64,000 nucleotides of DNA from positions 44,530 to 108,529 of the forward strand of contig CAILKE010000021.1 of NCBI GenBank assembly GCA_903834765.1. The letters are read 5' to 3'. Each line of letters starts with the position of its first letter. Positions within the stretch are counted from its first letter, which is position 1. The notes under the pieces are model-generated. The model made no database searches. It was not told where the DNA came from and was given only the letters and a program-made list of their open reading frames with translations. The translations under genes were made by a program, and so were the position numbers. Origin of the DNA: an uncultured Bacteroidota bacterium. Lineage in GTDB: Bacteria > Bacteroidota > Bacteroidia > B-17B0 > Aurantibacillaceae. Shown one piece after another: positions 16,951 through 27,284 of this stretch.

Positions 16951-19900
16951 ATGTTAAAAAAAATCTTAGTTATCCTTTCATTAGTCCTAACATCTAATGT
17001 TATAAATGCTCAAAAATTAACTCAGTTTAGTACCGACTCCATTAAATTCTATAAAGAATTAAATGATTATTTTATGGAGTTTTCAGCTAATAAAAAAGAT
17101 GCCGAAGAGTATATGTTAGGCTTTCAAAAACTATGGAAGTCGCCTGAATTTCCTAATAAATACAGACAAGCACTTTACAAAACAAGTAATGCTATGCTTC
17201 AACGAAAGTTAAGGCCTTACCCCTATTTTATTAGTTATATAAATGCTGTTGTCAGTTGTATCGATTCAAAGCAAAATCAATCAACCTTTGATAATTGGCA
17301 GGGTTGTATTGAAAAAATATTTGCTGGTAAAAACCTAAAAAGTTATGGAGATTATTTAGAAATGAGTGAAAATATTTTTACAGACAATACGTTTTATAAA
17401 TCACCTACCTATGCTTATAGGAGTAAAGAAGCAAATTACAGATTTGAATTTGATTCCATTCCTAAAGTGATTTTTCCCAGCTTTACACTTGTAGGTTCAA
17501 GTCCAAGAGGGGATTCAATTTCTATAGAAAATATTGAAGGAACATATTACCCAACTTGGAAAAAATTTGTTGGCAAAGGAGGTAAATTAAGTTGGGCACG
17601 AACTGGTGTTGGAAATGACGTATATGCTGATTTAATAAGAGTTTCGATTGATTGCAAATCAGGGGGATATACTTCAGATTCAGCAACATTTACTGGTAAA
17701 CAATATTTTGATAAACCTCAAAAAGGAAGAATTACAGATAAGATTGTAACAGAAAATGGTGATCCAACTTTTCCCAGATTTGATTCGTATAGCAAACGCT
17801 TATTAGTGAAAAACATATATCCTGATGTAGATTATGATGGTGGTTTTGGCATGAGGGGTAATAAATTTGTTGGTTCAGGAAGTGCTATAAGTCCTGCGAA
17901 GATTGTATTTAGAAGAAATAATTTACGTTTTTTGGAAATTTCGGCTCGATCATTTTCAATGACGAAAGAAAAAATTAGTGCTAAACCAGCTGGCGTTAAA
18001 TTTTTTTTAGAAAAAGATTCAATCATGCATCCAGGTTTAAGTTTTGTATATCAAGTAGAAAAAAAAACAGTTACTCTTTTGCGCACAGATGACGGTCTGG
18101 AAAAATCACCTTATTACAATACCTACCATAAAATGGATATGTATTTTGAACAGCTAATTTGGAAAATAGATGAACCTAAAATTGATTTTAACTTTTTGCC
18201 AAATAATACTCAAGGTGAAGCTTTTTTCGAATCACAAGACTTCTTTTCACGTTCCCGACTGGATGCAATTAAAGGTCAAGAAACAATAAGTCCAGTTACT
18301 AAAATTAATGATTACTATAATAACAATGGAAATTTATTAAGTTTTACGGTTGTGGATTTTGCAAAGTATATTAAATATTTAGCAGTTGACTTAAGACCAC
18401 TTGTTTTTAAAATGGCCATTTTTGGATTAGTAAACTATGAGCCAGAAACAGATATTATAACCATAAAACCTAGACTTTTTGATTATATTAAAAATTTAAA
18501 ACATGATAGGGATTATGACATCATTACAATACATTCGGTCTTTCCTAATAAAACCAATGCTACTATGAGCTTGGTTAACAATAGTTACGATGTAACGATT
18601 CGTGGAGTAGAAAGCATTTTATTGAGTGATACTCAAAAAGTATTTATGTTTCCTCGACATAATGAATTAATTCTAAAGAAAAATAGAACTATTGAGTTTT
18701 CAGGAACAGTTGCCTCTGGTAAATTTGAGTTTCATGGAAAAGATTTTGTATTTGATTATGATATGTTTAAAGTACGAATGAAAACAATTGATTCTTGTCG
18801 CATTTATGTAGTATCTCGAGAACCAGATATCAATGGTAACTTTCCCTTCAGAAGAGTACAAACAGTTATTGAGAATATGAATGGTGAGTTAAGAATTGAT
18901 GCTCCAAAAAACCATAGCGGATTTGGCAAAGCAACAACCTTCCCTCAATTTCAAAGTTTTAAAGAAAGTTATACTTACTATGATAAAAAAACAATTTTCA
19001 AAGGGGTTTATAACCGCGATAAATTTTATTATAAGCTCGATCCTTTTACAATGGACAGTTTGGATAACTTTAGAAATGAAGGATTAATCTTTGAAGGTGA
19101 ATTTACATCGGCAGGTATATTTCCTACTTTCAGAGAACAATTATCTTTACAAAAAGATTACTCATTAGGTTTTGTTAGAGCCACACCTCCAGGCGGCTTC
19201 CTAATTTATGGTGGAAAAGCAAAATTTGAAAATGAAATCAAATTAAGTAACAAAGGCCTACGTGCAGATGGTGATTTAAATTACGTTACTTCAACAACAA
19301 AATCAAAAGATTTTATTTTCTTTCCAGATAGTATGAATACAATGGCAAATTCTTTTGATATTAAAGAACAAATAGATCCTATTGAATTTCCTCAATCTCA
19401 TGGTGATACAGTTTATATTCACTGGGTACCTTATAAAGATGTTATGAATGCAACTGATAAGGCTAGTCCGTTTAAAACATATAATGGTAAATGTACATTT
19501 AAAGGGCGTTACTCATTAAGTCCACAAGAATTACATGGGAAAGGTAAAGTAGATATGGTAAAGGCAGATTTAGAGGCCGCCAATATACTTTTTAAGCAAC
19601 ATCAATTTTTTTCAGATACAGCTGACTTTCATCTAAAAGCCATTGAAGAAGAAGGTTTATCATTCGCATCAAATAATGTGAATGCTAAAATGGATTTAGA
19701 GCAACGTGTTGGAACATTTGTATCAAACGGAAAAGGCTCAACAGTTAGCTTTCCTAAAAATCAATATATTGCATATATGGATAGATTTAAATGGTATATG
19801 GATAGCGAAGAGATACAGTTAGGTGATGATCAGAAAAAATTGGATACTAATACAGAAAATGGATTAGATTTAGAAGGCCCTGAATTTATTTCTGTACATC

Positions 19901-21426
19901 CAAAGCAAGACTCACTCCGCTTTATTGCCCCTGCTGCTAAATATAATATTCGAAAATACATTATTAATTGCATAAACGTACCTTTTATAAATGTAGCTGA
20001 TGCTCGTATTTCTCCAACTGATGGCAAAGTTACTTTATTTAAAAATGCTGTTATGGATACATTAAAAAATGCAACGATTTTAGCCAATACTGTTACTAAG
20101 TACCACACTATTAGAAATGTAACAGCAAATATTTACGGTCGTAAAAATTATTTGGCTAATGGTGATTATCAGTATTTAGATGAAAATGATAAACCTTATC
20201 TAATTAAATTTAATACGATAAAACCTGATACTGCGGGTCAAACAATATCTGAAGGTTTAATTTCTGAAGAAGCTAAATTTCAATTTAATGATTATTTTAG
20301 TTTTGCAGGAAAAGTATTTTTATTTGCATCCAATAAATTTTTAACCTACGATGGTGGTACTAAAATTGTTCATAATTGTGGTAAAATTGGTAAAGCCTAT
20401 TTGAAATTTAACGGGGAAATAGATCCGAAAGAAATCCTAATTCCTTTGCCAGACAAAGCAACAGATGTATCTGGAAAGGAAATCGGTTCAGCTATCATTT
20501 ATAGTCCTGATACTAATATGGTATATTCTTCTTTTGTTTCAGCGCGTGGTGGGCGTAGAGACATTGATGTCATTGGTGCTGATGGATTCCTTGGCTTTGA
20601 TAAATCAGCCGGTGAGTATATTATTACTAATAAAGAAAAATTCACAGAACATTCATTACCGGGTAATTACTTGAGTTTAAACACATCTAACTGTAAAGTA
20701 TACGGTGAAGGTAAAATGAATTTAGGAGCAGATTTAGGTCAAGTAAAATTGAATACATACGGTATAGCCACTCATTCTACTATTAATGATTCAGCTTCGT
20801 TTGAGCTCATGACCACAATTGATTTCTTTTTTGATAAAGGTGCATTTAAAAAGATGTTTAAAGATGCTGAAGTATTTTTAAGTTCGTTAACTCCAGTAGA
20901 TTTTGGTAATAAAGTATTTACAAAAGGCATTACAGAACTATTAGGTAAAGAAAAAGGTGATAAGGTCATGTCAGATTTAAATTTATATGGTAACATTAAG
21001 CGTTTTCCAGACGAATTAGAAAAATCTATATTAATCACCAATACCGAAATGAAATATGATAAAACAAGTAAATCGTTTGTATCTTTTGGTAAAATAGGAT
21101 TAGGAGCCATTAATAAAAATGAATTTTACCGACAAGTACCAGGTAATATTCAAATTAAAAAACAAAAAGGTGGGGATATCATTAATCTTTATTTTGAATT
21201 AGATCCAAATACTTGGTTTTTCTTTAGTTACTTTAAAGGTGTTATGAGTGTTGTAAGCAGTAATGTGGAATTTAATAATGATATTAAAAACATGAAAGCT
21301 AAAGACAGAAAACAAGAATTAGCAAAAGATAATAAAGGACCTTCTTTTCAATACACCATTTGCAGTCCAACGAAACGTGATCAATTTATTCGTAAAATGA
21401 AAATGATGAATGGTGAAAGTGAATAG
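16951..21426 (+). CDS. giant secreted protein of unknown function (1491 residues)
   Basis: A signal peptide ends at VINAQ (about residue 21). The next 110 residues are helical (FYKELNDYFMEFSANKKDAE, PEFPNKYRQALYKTSNAMLQ), like a short helical bundle. The rest is a long series of beta-rich segments with recurring phrases such as KGVYNRDKFYYKLDP, IFEGEFTSAGIFP and SKDFIFFPDSM, reminiscent of a beta-solenoid or AsmA/OstA-like ladder, though I find no clear repeat. There is no T9SS sorting domain; the tail is Lys-rich and charged (MKAKDRKQELAKDNK), ending KMKMMNGESE. Probably periplasmic or attached to the inside of the outer membrane. I recall similarly large unnamed proteins in other Bacteroidota but assign no function. 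The next gene, 101 bp on, is also secreted and giant; the two may form a unit. Confidence 0.85.
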   Translation: MLKKILVILSLVLTSNVINAQKLTQFSTDSIKFYKELNDYFMEFSANKKDAEEYMLGFQKLWKSPEFPNKYRQALYKTSNAMLQRKLRPYPYFISYINAVVSCIDSKQNQSTFDNWQGCIEKIFAGKNLKSYGDYLEMSENIFTDNTFYKSPTYAYRSKEANYRFEFDSIPKVIFPSFTLVGSSPRGDSISIENIEGTYYPTWKKFVGKGGKLSWARTGVGNDVYADLIRVSIDCKSGGYTSDSATFTGKQYFDKPQKGRITDKIVTENGDPTFPRFDSYSKRLLVKNIYPDVDYDGGFGMRGNKFVGSGSAISPAKIVFRRNNLRFLEISARSFSMTKEKISAKPAGVKFFLEKDSIMHPGLSFVYQVEKKTVTLLRTDDGLEKSPYYNTYHKMDMYFEQLIWKIDEPKIDFNFLPNNTQGEAFFESQDFFSRSRLDAIKGQETISPVTKINDYYNNNGNLLSFTVVDFAKYIKYLAVDLRPLVFKMAIFGLVNYEPETDIITIKPRLFDYIKNLKHDRDYDIITIHSVFPNKTNATMSLVNNSYDVTIRGVESILLSDTQKVFMFPRHNELILKKNRTIEFSGTVASGKFEFHGKDFVFDYDMFKVRMKTIDSCRIYVVSREPDINGNFPFRRVQTVIENMNGELRIDAPKNHSGFGKATTFPQFQSFKESYTYYDKKTIFKGVYNRDKFYYKLDPFTMDSLDNFRNEGLIFEGEFTSAGIFPTFREQLSLQKDYSLGFVRATPPGGFLIYGGKAKFENEIKLSNKGLRADGDLNYVTSTTKSKDFIFFPDSMNTMANSFDIKEQIDPIEFPQSHGDTVYIHWVPYKDVMNATDKASPFKTYNGKCTFKGRYSLSPQELHGKGKVDMVKADLEAANILFKQHQFFSDTADFHLKAIEEEGLSFASNNVNAKMDLEQRVGTFVSNGKGSTVSFPKNQYIAYMDRFKWYMDSEEIQLGDDQKKLDTNTENGLDLEGPEFISVHPKQDSLRFIAPAAKYNIRKYIINCINVPFINVADARISPTDGKVTLFKNAVMDTLKNATILANTVTKYHTIRNVTANIYGRKNYLANGDYQYLDENDKPYLIKFNTIKPDTAGQTISEGLISEEAKFQFNDYFSFAGKVFLFASNKFLTYDGGTKIVHNCGKIGKAYLKFNGEIDPKEILIPLPDKATDVSGKEIGSAIIYSPDTNMVYSSFVSARGGRRDIDVIGADGFLGFDKSAGEYIITNKEKFTEHSLPGNYLSLNTSNCKVYGEGKMNLGADLGQVKLNTYGIATHSTINDSASFELMTTIDFFFDKGAFKKMFKDAEVFLSSLTPVDFGNKVFTKGITELLGKEKGDKVMSDLNLYGNIKRFPDELEKSILITNTEMKYDKTSKSFVSFGKIGLGAINKNEFYRQVPGNIQIKKQKGGDIINLYFELDPNTWFFFSYFKGVMSVVSSNVEFNNDIKNMKAKDRKQELAKDNKGPSFQYTICSPTKRDQFIRKMKMMNGESE

Positions 21427-21527
21427 TATCTTGAAATTTTATATAAAATTGTCAATTATATAATTAAGACGCACAGATTTAAAAAAATAATTTTAAAAAT
21501 TTATTATTAAAACATAATTTACAAACT

Positions 21528-24500
21528 ATGAAAAAAATTTATCTATTAACTTTTACAACTTTTGCGTTGCTGAGCTTTTCTCAAAAAGATTATTCTCGAT
21601 ACTATAATTCTTGGCGCTTAGGATTAAATGTTGGAGCTGCTTGGCAAACAGCAGATGTTAGAAGTTGTTGGGGCATGGCTGGTGGTATTACTTTAGAAAA
21701 AGGCTTTCATGAAAATGCTACAAACGCCTTTTCTTTTGCAATTAGAGCAAGATATTTAGGTGCCAATACGTATGGTATGGATTATAAAAGAAATTATAAT
21801 GTTAAAACAAATGATGCTTATAATGGTAAGTATAATCCTATTGTCAATTATTCGGATAGTGTAAGTTCAGGTAAACAATATGTGTATGATAATTATAAAA
21901 TGACTTTATCAGAAGGTTCGTTAGAACTTCAATTAACGTTTAATCGCTTACGCGAAAAAACACATGTATTACTTAATTTATGGGGAGGAATTGGTTTTAC
22001 AAGTTATCGCACTATGACAGATTTACTAAACGGAGATGGTAAACGTTATGATTTTAGCAAAATAGATTCAACAGGAAGTCAATCAACTGCTATTAATTCA
22101 TATAATTCGTTGATTGATAAAAAATATGAGTCGTATGCTTTAGGAAGTAAAAAAGGGAATTTAGTTACATTTTCTCCTTCTGCTGGTATTGGTTTGGGAT
22201 ATCAGTTTTCACCAGCTTTTTCAATGCTATTAGAATATAAAATAACTGTTCCTCAGGGTGTTAATGCTGATTATTTAGATGGGAAGATTTCCACAAATAT
22301 AGATAAACTTGGAGGTAACAATGATTACTATCATTATGCAGGAATTAATTTTTTATTTACGTTGGGAGGAAAAAATAAAAACAATCAGCCACCAAAAGAT
22401 GAAAATGCATATACAAATGCGGTAGTCCCAACAAATACAGTTGCAAATACAAACTCTATAGTTCCTACTAATACTGTGGTTTATACGTCCCCTACTCCAA
22501 CTCTTACTTCAGAACAAAAACCAATCATAACATATATCAATCCATCGTCGAACGGCCAAATTACTAACAATCCACAATATAAAATTGTAGCTCAAATATT
22601 AAACATTACAAATACAAGTCAAATCAAATTTTATTTTAATTCAGCATTAATAACTAATTATAGTTTTAACGCTCAAACTCATTTATTAGAATATTATTGT
22701 AATTTGAATTTAGGCACTAATTATGTTCAAATCATAGCCACTAATTCAGTTGGTTCAGATAATAAATCAACAACTGTTATTTATCAAGAATCACAACAAC
22801 AATATTCAGGAAATCCTCCAACAATCAAAATAACAAGTCCTAATGTTTGTCCATTCACAATCCAAAGCGGGCAATATAATTTAATAGCAGTTGCTACTCA
22901 GGTGACATCAAAAAATAATATTACTATTAAAATTAACGATGTAGCAACTACAAATTTTAATTTCAATGCAACAAATGGACAAATAACATTACCTCTCAAT
23001 TTAATGAATGGAAATAATACTATTATAATTTCTGTGAGTAATAGTTATGGCAATGATGTTACAAATTGTACCATTATTTATACTCAGCCAATTGTTCAGG
23101 AAGTTGCATTACCAATCATTACAATATTTAATCCTCCTCAAAGTGGTTACATATCTGCTAATCAATCTTATGTTGTCAATGCACAAGTAATCAATGTACC
23201 GAGTCAAAATAATATTTCGTTGTATTATAATGGATTGTCTACACCGTTTACATATAATAATAGTACTAAACAATTTTCGTTTACTGCCAATTTAATTGAT
23301 GGCTCTAATTCTATTGCTATAAGTGCTTATAATAGTGCTGGAGAAGATAATAAATCAACTACTGTTATATACAAAACACCAGTAGCTAGCGGTAATCCTC
23401 CAGTTGTCAATCTAATATCACCATATCAAATTAATACAAATGCCGCAGCTCCTTTATATAATTTTAAAATGAATGTATTAAATGTAAATTCTAAAAATGA
23501 TATTTACGTTGAATTTAACAGAACTGCTACTACAAATTTTTCTTATAATACAATTACAAAAGAAATTGATTTTGCAGGTAACTTAAATATAGGTATAAAC
23601 TCATTAACTGTAAAAGGTACAAACTCTTTTGGTAATGATGTTAAAACGGTTGTTGTGAATTATCAACCTCGTATTGCTCAAAAATTACCACCAATAATTA
23701 CATTTATTAATCCAAACACATCTCCTTTAAATGTAAATGGATCTTCTTATATATATAAAGCAAATATCACAAACGTTCCTTCTTCTTCAGGATTAATTGT
23801 AAAATACAATGGATCTGTTGTTTCAAATTATATATACAATGGATCAAGTTTAACGTATAGTGCCACTCTCAATTCAGGAAACAATGTATTAGAAATTAAC
23901 GCAAGTAACGATGTTGGTAATGATTTAAAATCTGCGTTTGTTAACTATGTGCCAAAAGTAAATCCAACACCTCCTATTGTAAATCTTATTAATCCTGCAT
24001 TAGCAATTAACTCTACTGATAATTTATTATATAACTTCAAATTATCAGTTCTAAATGTAAATACTCAAAATGATATTGAAGTTACTTTTAATGGAGCTGT
24101 TGTTACAAACTTTACATTTGACCTTTCCTCTAAAATAGTTGAATTTAATTGTAATTTAGAAATTGGCAATAATACTCTTATTGTAAAAGGTACTAATATT
24201 TTTGGTGTAGATTTTAAAACTGTCAACGTTACCTACACGCCTCATATAGATATTAAATTACCGCCAATCATTATATTTATAAATCCTTCGATAAGCCCTG
24301 CATCCTCAGCAACCCAAAATTATAATTATAAAGCAACAATTGGTAATATGATCACAAATAGTGGTATTACCGTAAAACATAATGGAAATGTAATTACAAA
24401 TTATAATTATGATGGATTTAATTTAGATTTTATCACAACTTTAAATACTGGATTAAATTCGTTAGAAATAACTGCTATCAATTCTGACGGAAACGATGTA

Positions 24501-25274
24501 AAAACAGCTACGGTTAATTATTCGCCTCGTGTTGTTTCACGTCCTCCATCTGTTAGTATTATTTACCCTATAAATACGCCTACAGTTACTTCATTGAGTT
24601 GTATATTTAATTTTTCGGTAACCAACGTTTCTAAAAACCAAATTTCTGTATTACTAAATGGGAATTCAATTTCCAGTTTTTCTTTTACAGGAAATATAGG
24701 ATCATTTACTGAAAACTTAATTACAGGTAATAATGCGATAACTGTTTCTGCAACAAATACTGATGGAACAGATAGTAAAACAGAACAAATATATTATGAG
24801 ACACCTGCAGAAACGCAAACATCAACTATTAATCCTTTAGGTCATTCAGAAATAACCGTTTGTCATACCCCTCCAGGAAATAATCAAATTCATCAAACAA
24901 TTACTATTCCATTAAGTGCTTGGCCTGCACACCAAGCTCATGGTGATATTCAGGGCGCTTGCTCTTCAGCAACAACAACCCCTGATTCTTCAAACAATGT
25001 TAGAAAAATCGTAATTTGTCATATTCCTAATGGTAATAATCAAAATCCTCAAACCATATCAATACCATATACAGCATGGCCTACACATCAAGCTCATGGA
25101 GATACTCAAGGTCCTTGTGGGGTTGAAGAAAAAAAACAAAACACACCTGGCACTTCTATTAAGCCAAAAAATACAAATCCTCTAAATCCAATAAAAACAA
25201 CAACTAAAGAAGTAATAGATACTAATAAAAAAATAATTTCAAAACCACTTAATGCTCCAAGGCAACCAAGATAA
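21528..25274 (+). CDS. outer-membrane barrel-like protein with eight Ig-like repeats and two CHxPPGN-type motifs
   Basis: 1248 residues. The signal peptide ends near LLSFSQK. Residues 20-285 look like an outer-membrane beta-barrel (alternating strands; RLGLNVGAAWQ, GIGLGYQFSPAFSMLLEYKI, HYAGINFLFTLGGK). A Thr/Asn/Pro linker (about 290-325) leads to eight modules of about 90 residues, each starting (P)PxIxxxxP and ending with a GN(N)xLxIxxxNxxGxDxKxxxVxY pattern. Modules 4 and 5 resemble 6 and 7, so a two-module unit was duplicated. Two short motifs follow: VCHTPPGNNQ...AWPAHQAHGDIQGAC and ICHIPNGNNQ...AWPTHQAHGDTQGPC. The Cys/His pattern suggests metal binding or a disulfide-closed loop. A Lys/Thr/Pro tail ends the protein, with no T9SS signal recognised. 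Function unknown; likely surface exposed. Confidence 0.85.
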   Translation: MKKIYLLTFTTFALLSFSQKDYSRYYNSWRLGLNVGAAWQTADVRSCWGMAGGITLEKGFHENATNAFSFAIRARYLGANTYGMDYKRNYNVKTNDAYNGKYNPIVNYSDSVSSGKQYVYDNYKMTLSEGSLELQLTFNRLREKTHVLLNLWGGIGFTSYRTMTDLLNGDGKRYDFSKIDSTGSQSTAINSYNSLIDKKYESYALGSKKGNLVTFSPSAGIGLGYQFSPAFSMLLEYKITVPQGVNADYLDGKISTNIDKLGGNNDYYHYAGINFLFTLGGKNKNNQPPKDENAYTNAVVPTNTVANTNSIVPTNTVVYTSPTPTLTSEQKPIITYINPSSNGQITNNPQYKIVAQILNITNTSQIKFYFNSALITNYSFNAQTHLLEYYCNLNLGTNYVQIIATNSVGSDNKSTTVIYQESQQQYSGNPPTIKITSPNVCPFTIQSGQYNLIAVATQVTSKNNITIKINDVATTNFNFNATNGQITLPLNLMNGNNTIIISVSNSYGNDVTNCTIIYTQPIVQEVALPIITIFNPPQSGYISANQSYVVNAQVINVPSQNNISLYYNGLSTPFTYNNSTKQFSFTANLIDGSNSIAISAYNSAGEDNKSTTVIYKTPVASGNPPVVNLISPYQINTNAAAPLYNFKMNVLNVNSKNDIYVEFNRTATTNFSYNTITKEIDFAGNLNIGINSLTVKGTNSFGNDVKTVVVNYQPRIAQKLPPIITFINPNTSPLNVNGSSYIYKANITNVPSSSGLIVKYNGSVVSNYIYNGSSLTYSATLNSGNNVLEINASNDVGNDLKSAFVNYVPKVNPTPPIVNLINPALAINSTDNLLYNFKLSVLNVNTQNDIEVTFNGAVVTNFTFDLSSKIVEFNCNLEIGNNTLIVKGTNIFGVDFKTVNVTYTPHIDIKLPPIIIFINPSISPASSATQNYNYKATIGNMITNSGITVKHNGNVITNYNYDGFNLDFITTLNTGLNSLEITAINSDGNDVKTATVNYSPRVVSRPPSVSIIYPINTPTVTSLSCIFNFSVTNVSKNQISVLLNGNSISSFSFTGNIGSFTENLITGNNAITVSATNTDGTDSKTEQIYYETPAETQTSTINPLGHSEITVCHTPPGNNQIHQTITIPLSAWPAHQAHGDIQGACSSATTTPDSSNNVRKIVICHIPNGNNQNPQTISIPYTAWPTHQAHGDTQGPCGVEEKKQNTPGTSIKPKNTNPLNPIKTTTKEVIDTNKKIISKPLNAPRQPR

Positions 25275-25276
25275 AT

Positions 25277-26461
25277 ATGAACTATATATTATTTGACGAT
25301 TATTCGCGTGAAAATTTATTACCATTTACATATACCAAACCTGTTGGAGAAATACGATTTGGTATTTTAACTATTAAGGAGAAGTGGGAGAAAGCCTTAG
25401 ATACCCATACTTCATTCTATACTCAGGATTATTTAAATAAAAAATTTCCTTTAATAATTGGCAATGAAAATGTTTTTATAAATGGTAAAATTTGTCCGAA
25501 TGATGCTTTAATATATCTTATTAGTAAATTGGAAATAAATACAGGTATTAAATGTGAAAATGATTTAATTGCTTACAAAACTTCTGATATCAATACATTT
25601 GAAACTAATTTGGTATCACCAAACATTAAAGAAGTAACAGTTTCTTATACTTCAATAAATCAAGTATGGGATATTTTTTCTAAAAATGGTTTGGCAATAA
25701 AGCATGATTTTGAAATACTAACGAAAAACAAAACGTCTCAACCTTTATCTTCAACCAATACTTTAATTGGAAATAAAGCCGATTTGTTTATTGAAGAGGG
25801 AGCAAAGATTGAAGCCACTATTTTAAATACAACAACCGGTCCTATCTATATTGGTAAAGATGCAGAAGTAATGGAAGGCTCTGCTATTCGAGGGCCATTT
25901 GCGTTAGGAGAACATTCTGCTTTAAAATTAAATACAAAAATTTATGGCGCTACAACTATAGGACCGCATTGTAAAGTTGGTGGAGAAGTAAATAATTCTG
26001 TTATTTTTGGATTCAGTAATAAAGCACACGACGGTTTTTTAGGAAATGCTGTGATTGGCGAATGGTGCAACTTGGGAGCTGATACCAATAATAGTAATTT
26101 AAAAAACAATTACGGAAACGTAAAAGTATATAATTACGCACAACATAAAATGGTAGACTCTGGTTTGCAATTTTGTGGATTAATGATGGGCGACCACAGT
26201 AAATGTGGAATAAATACTATGTTCAATACAGGAACCGTTGTTGGTGTTGGTGCTAATATTTTTGGAGGAGGCTTCCCTCCTACTCATATTCCATCTTTTA
26301 GTTGGGGTGGTGCAGAAAGTATGGAAACTTATAAAATTGATAAAATGATTGAAACGGCCAGAATAGTTTATGAAAGAAGAGCTTTGAAATTATCAGATGA
26401 AGAAATTAAGATTTTAAGAGCAATATTTCAAAAAACCGAAAGCTTTAGAATTATTAAATAA
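25277..26461 (+). CDS. GlmU-like nucleotidyltransferase/acetyltransferase (alternative Bacteroidota family)
   Basis: 394 residues starting 2 bp after the preceding stop. Begins MNYILFDDYSRENLLPFTYTKPVGEIRFG, the start of the Bacteroidota family annotated as UDP-GlcNAc diphosphorylase / glucosamine-1-phosphate acetyltransferase. From about residue 160 a left-handed beta-helix of hexapeptide repeats follows (IYIGKDAEVMEGSAIRGPFA, TIGPHCKVGGEVNNSVIFG, GNAVIGEWCNLGADTNNSNL). The TKPVGE segment replaces the usual GxGxRM nucleotide loop. Likely role: making UDP-GlcNAc for peptidoglycan and lipopolysaccharide, or another activated sugar; the exact substrate is inferred. The short spacing indicates co-transcription with the upstream gene and with nadE. 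Confidence 0.85.
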   Translation: MNYILFDDYSRENLLPFTYTKPVGEIRFGILTIKEKWEKALDTHTSFYTQDYLNKKFPLIIGNENVFINGKICPNDALIYLISKLEINTGIKCENDLIAYKTSDINTFETNLVSPNIKEVTVSYTSINQVWDIFSKNGLAIKHDFEILTKNKTSQPLSSTNTLIGNKADLFIEEGAKIEATILNTTTGPIYIGKDAEVMEGSAIRGPFALGEHSALKLNTKIYGATTIGPHCKVGGEVNNSVIFGFSNKAHDGFLGNAVIGEWCNLGADTNNSNLKNNYGNVKVYNYAQHKMVDSGLQFCGLMMGDHSKCGINTMFNTGTVVGVGANIFGGGFPPTHIPSFSWGGAESMETYKIDKMIETARIVYERRALKLSDEEIKILRAIFQKTESFRIIK

Positions 26462-26495
26462 TATAGTTAATAAATATCCATCTCATATATTTCTT

Positions 26496-27275
26496 ATGCA
26501 AAAAAAGGAGATCATACAACATATTGTTAATTGGTTAAAAACCTATTCCTCCAATTCTAAAACCGATGGTTTTGTAATAGGTATCTCAGGAGGTATTGAT
26601 TCAGCTTTAACGTCCACTCTTTGCGCATTAACAGGTGAAAAAGTGATTTGCTTGAATATGCCTATCCGCCAGCATCATACAGAATACGATAGAGGACACG
26701 AACATATTAACTGGCTTAAAAAAAACTTTCCAAATGTATCGAGAGCAGAGGTTGATTTAACGAATATTTTAGAACAATTGGAAAACACATTCGCTCCTGA
26801 AATTCAGGATTATTTAACGATGGCTAATACTAGAGCTCGTCTACGCATGACTACATTATATGCCTATGCTGGGCATCATAAATTATTGGTTGCAGGAACA
26901 GGAAATAAAATTGAAGATTTTGGTATAGGTTTTTTTACAAAATATGGTGATGGTGGTGTTGATATAAGTCCAATAGCCGATTTAATGAAATCAGAAGTGT
27001 ATGCTTTAGCAGCAGAAGTTGGAGTGATTGATTCGATTTTAAATGCACGTCCTACTGATGGTCTATTTGCTGATGGAAGAACAGACGAAGATCAAATTGG
27101 TGCTACCTATGACGAGTTAGAATGGGCTATGTTATATTTAGAAAACAAAAATTCGTATGAATTAAATGAAAGACAAAAGGTGGTGATGCAAATTTATCAA
27201 AGTAGAAATAAAGCAAACAAACATAAAATGGATTCTATTCCAGTATGTCTAATCCCAAAAGCATTTTTATACTAA
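26496..27275 (+). CDS. nadE: NAD(+) synthase, ammonia-dependent short form
   Basis: 259 residues. Makes NAD from nicotinic acid adenine dinucleotide, ATP and ammonia. The PP-loop ATP site SGGIDS is at 31-36. GTGNKIEDFGIGFFTKYGDGG and DISPIADLMKSEVYALA are the family's deamido-NAD and Mg binding stretches, followed by PTDGLFADGRTDEDQIGATYDELE. There is no glutaminase (nitrilase) domain, so free ammonia or a separate partner supplies the nitrogen. It lies 34 bp after the GlmU-like gene and 9 bp before the Zn-ribbon gene, in a likely operon. Identification is secure. Confidence 0.97.
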   Translation: MQKKEIIQHIVNWLKTYSSNSKTDGFVIGISGGIDSALTSTLCALTGEKVICLNMPIRQHHTEYDRGHEHINWLKKNFPNVSRAEVDLTNILEQLENTFAPEIQDYLTMANTRARLRMTTLYAYAGHHKLLVAGTGNKIEDFGIGFFTKYGDGGVDISPIADLMKSEVYALAAEVGVIDSILNARPTDGLFADGRTDEDQIGATYDELEWAMLYLENKNSYELNERQKVVMQIYQSRNKANKHKMDSIPVCLIPKAFLY

Positions 27276-27284
27276 TTTTACAAT

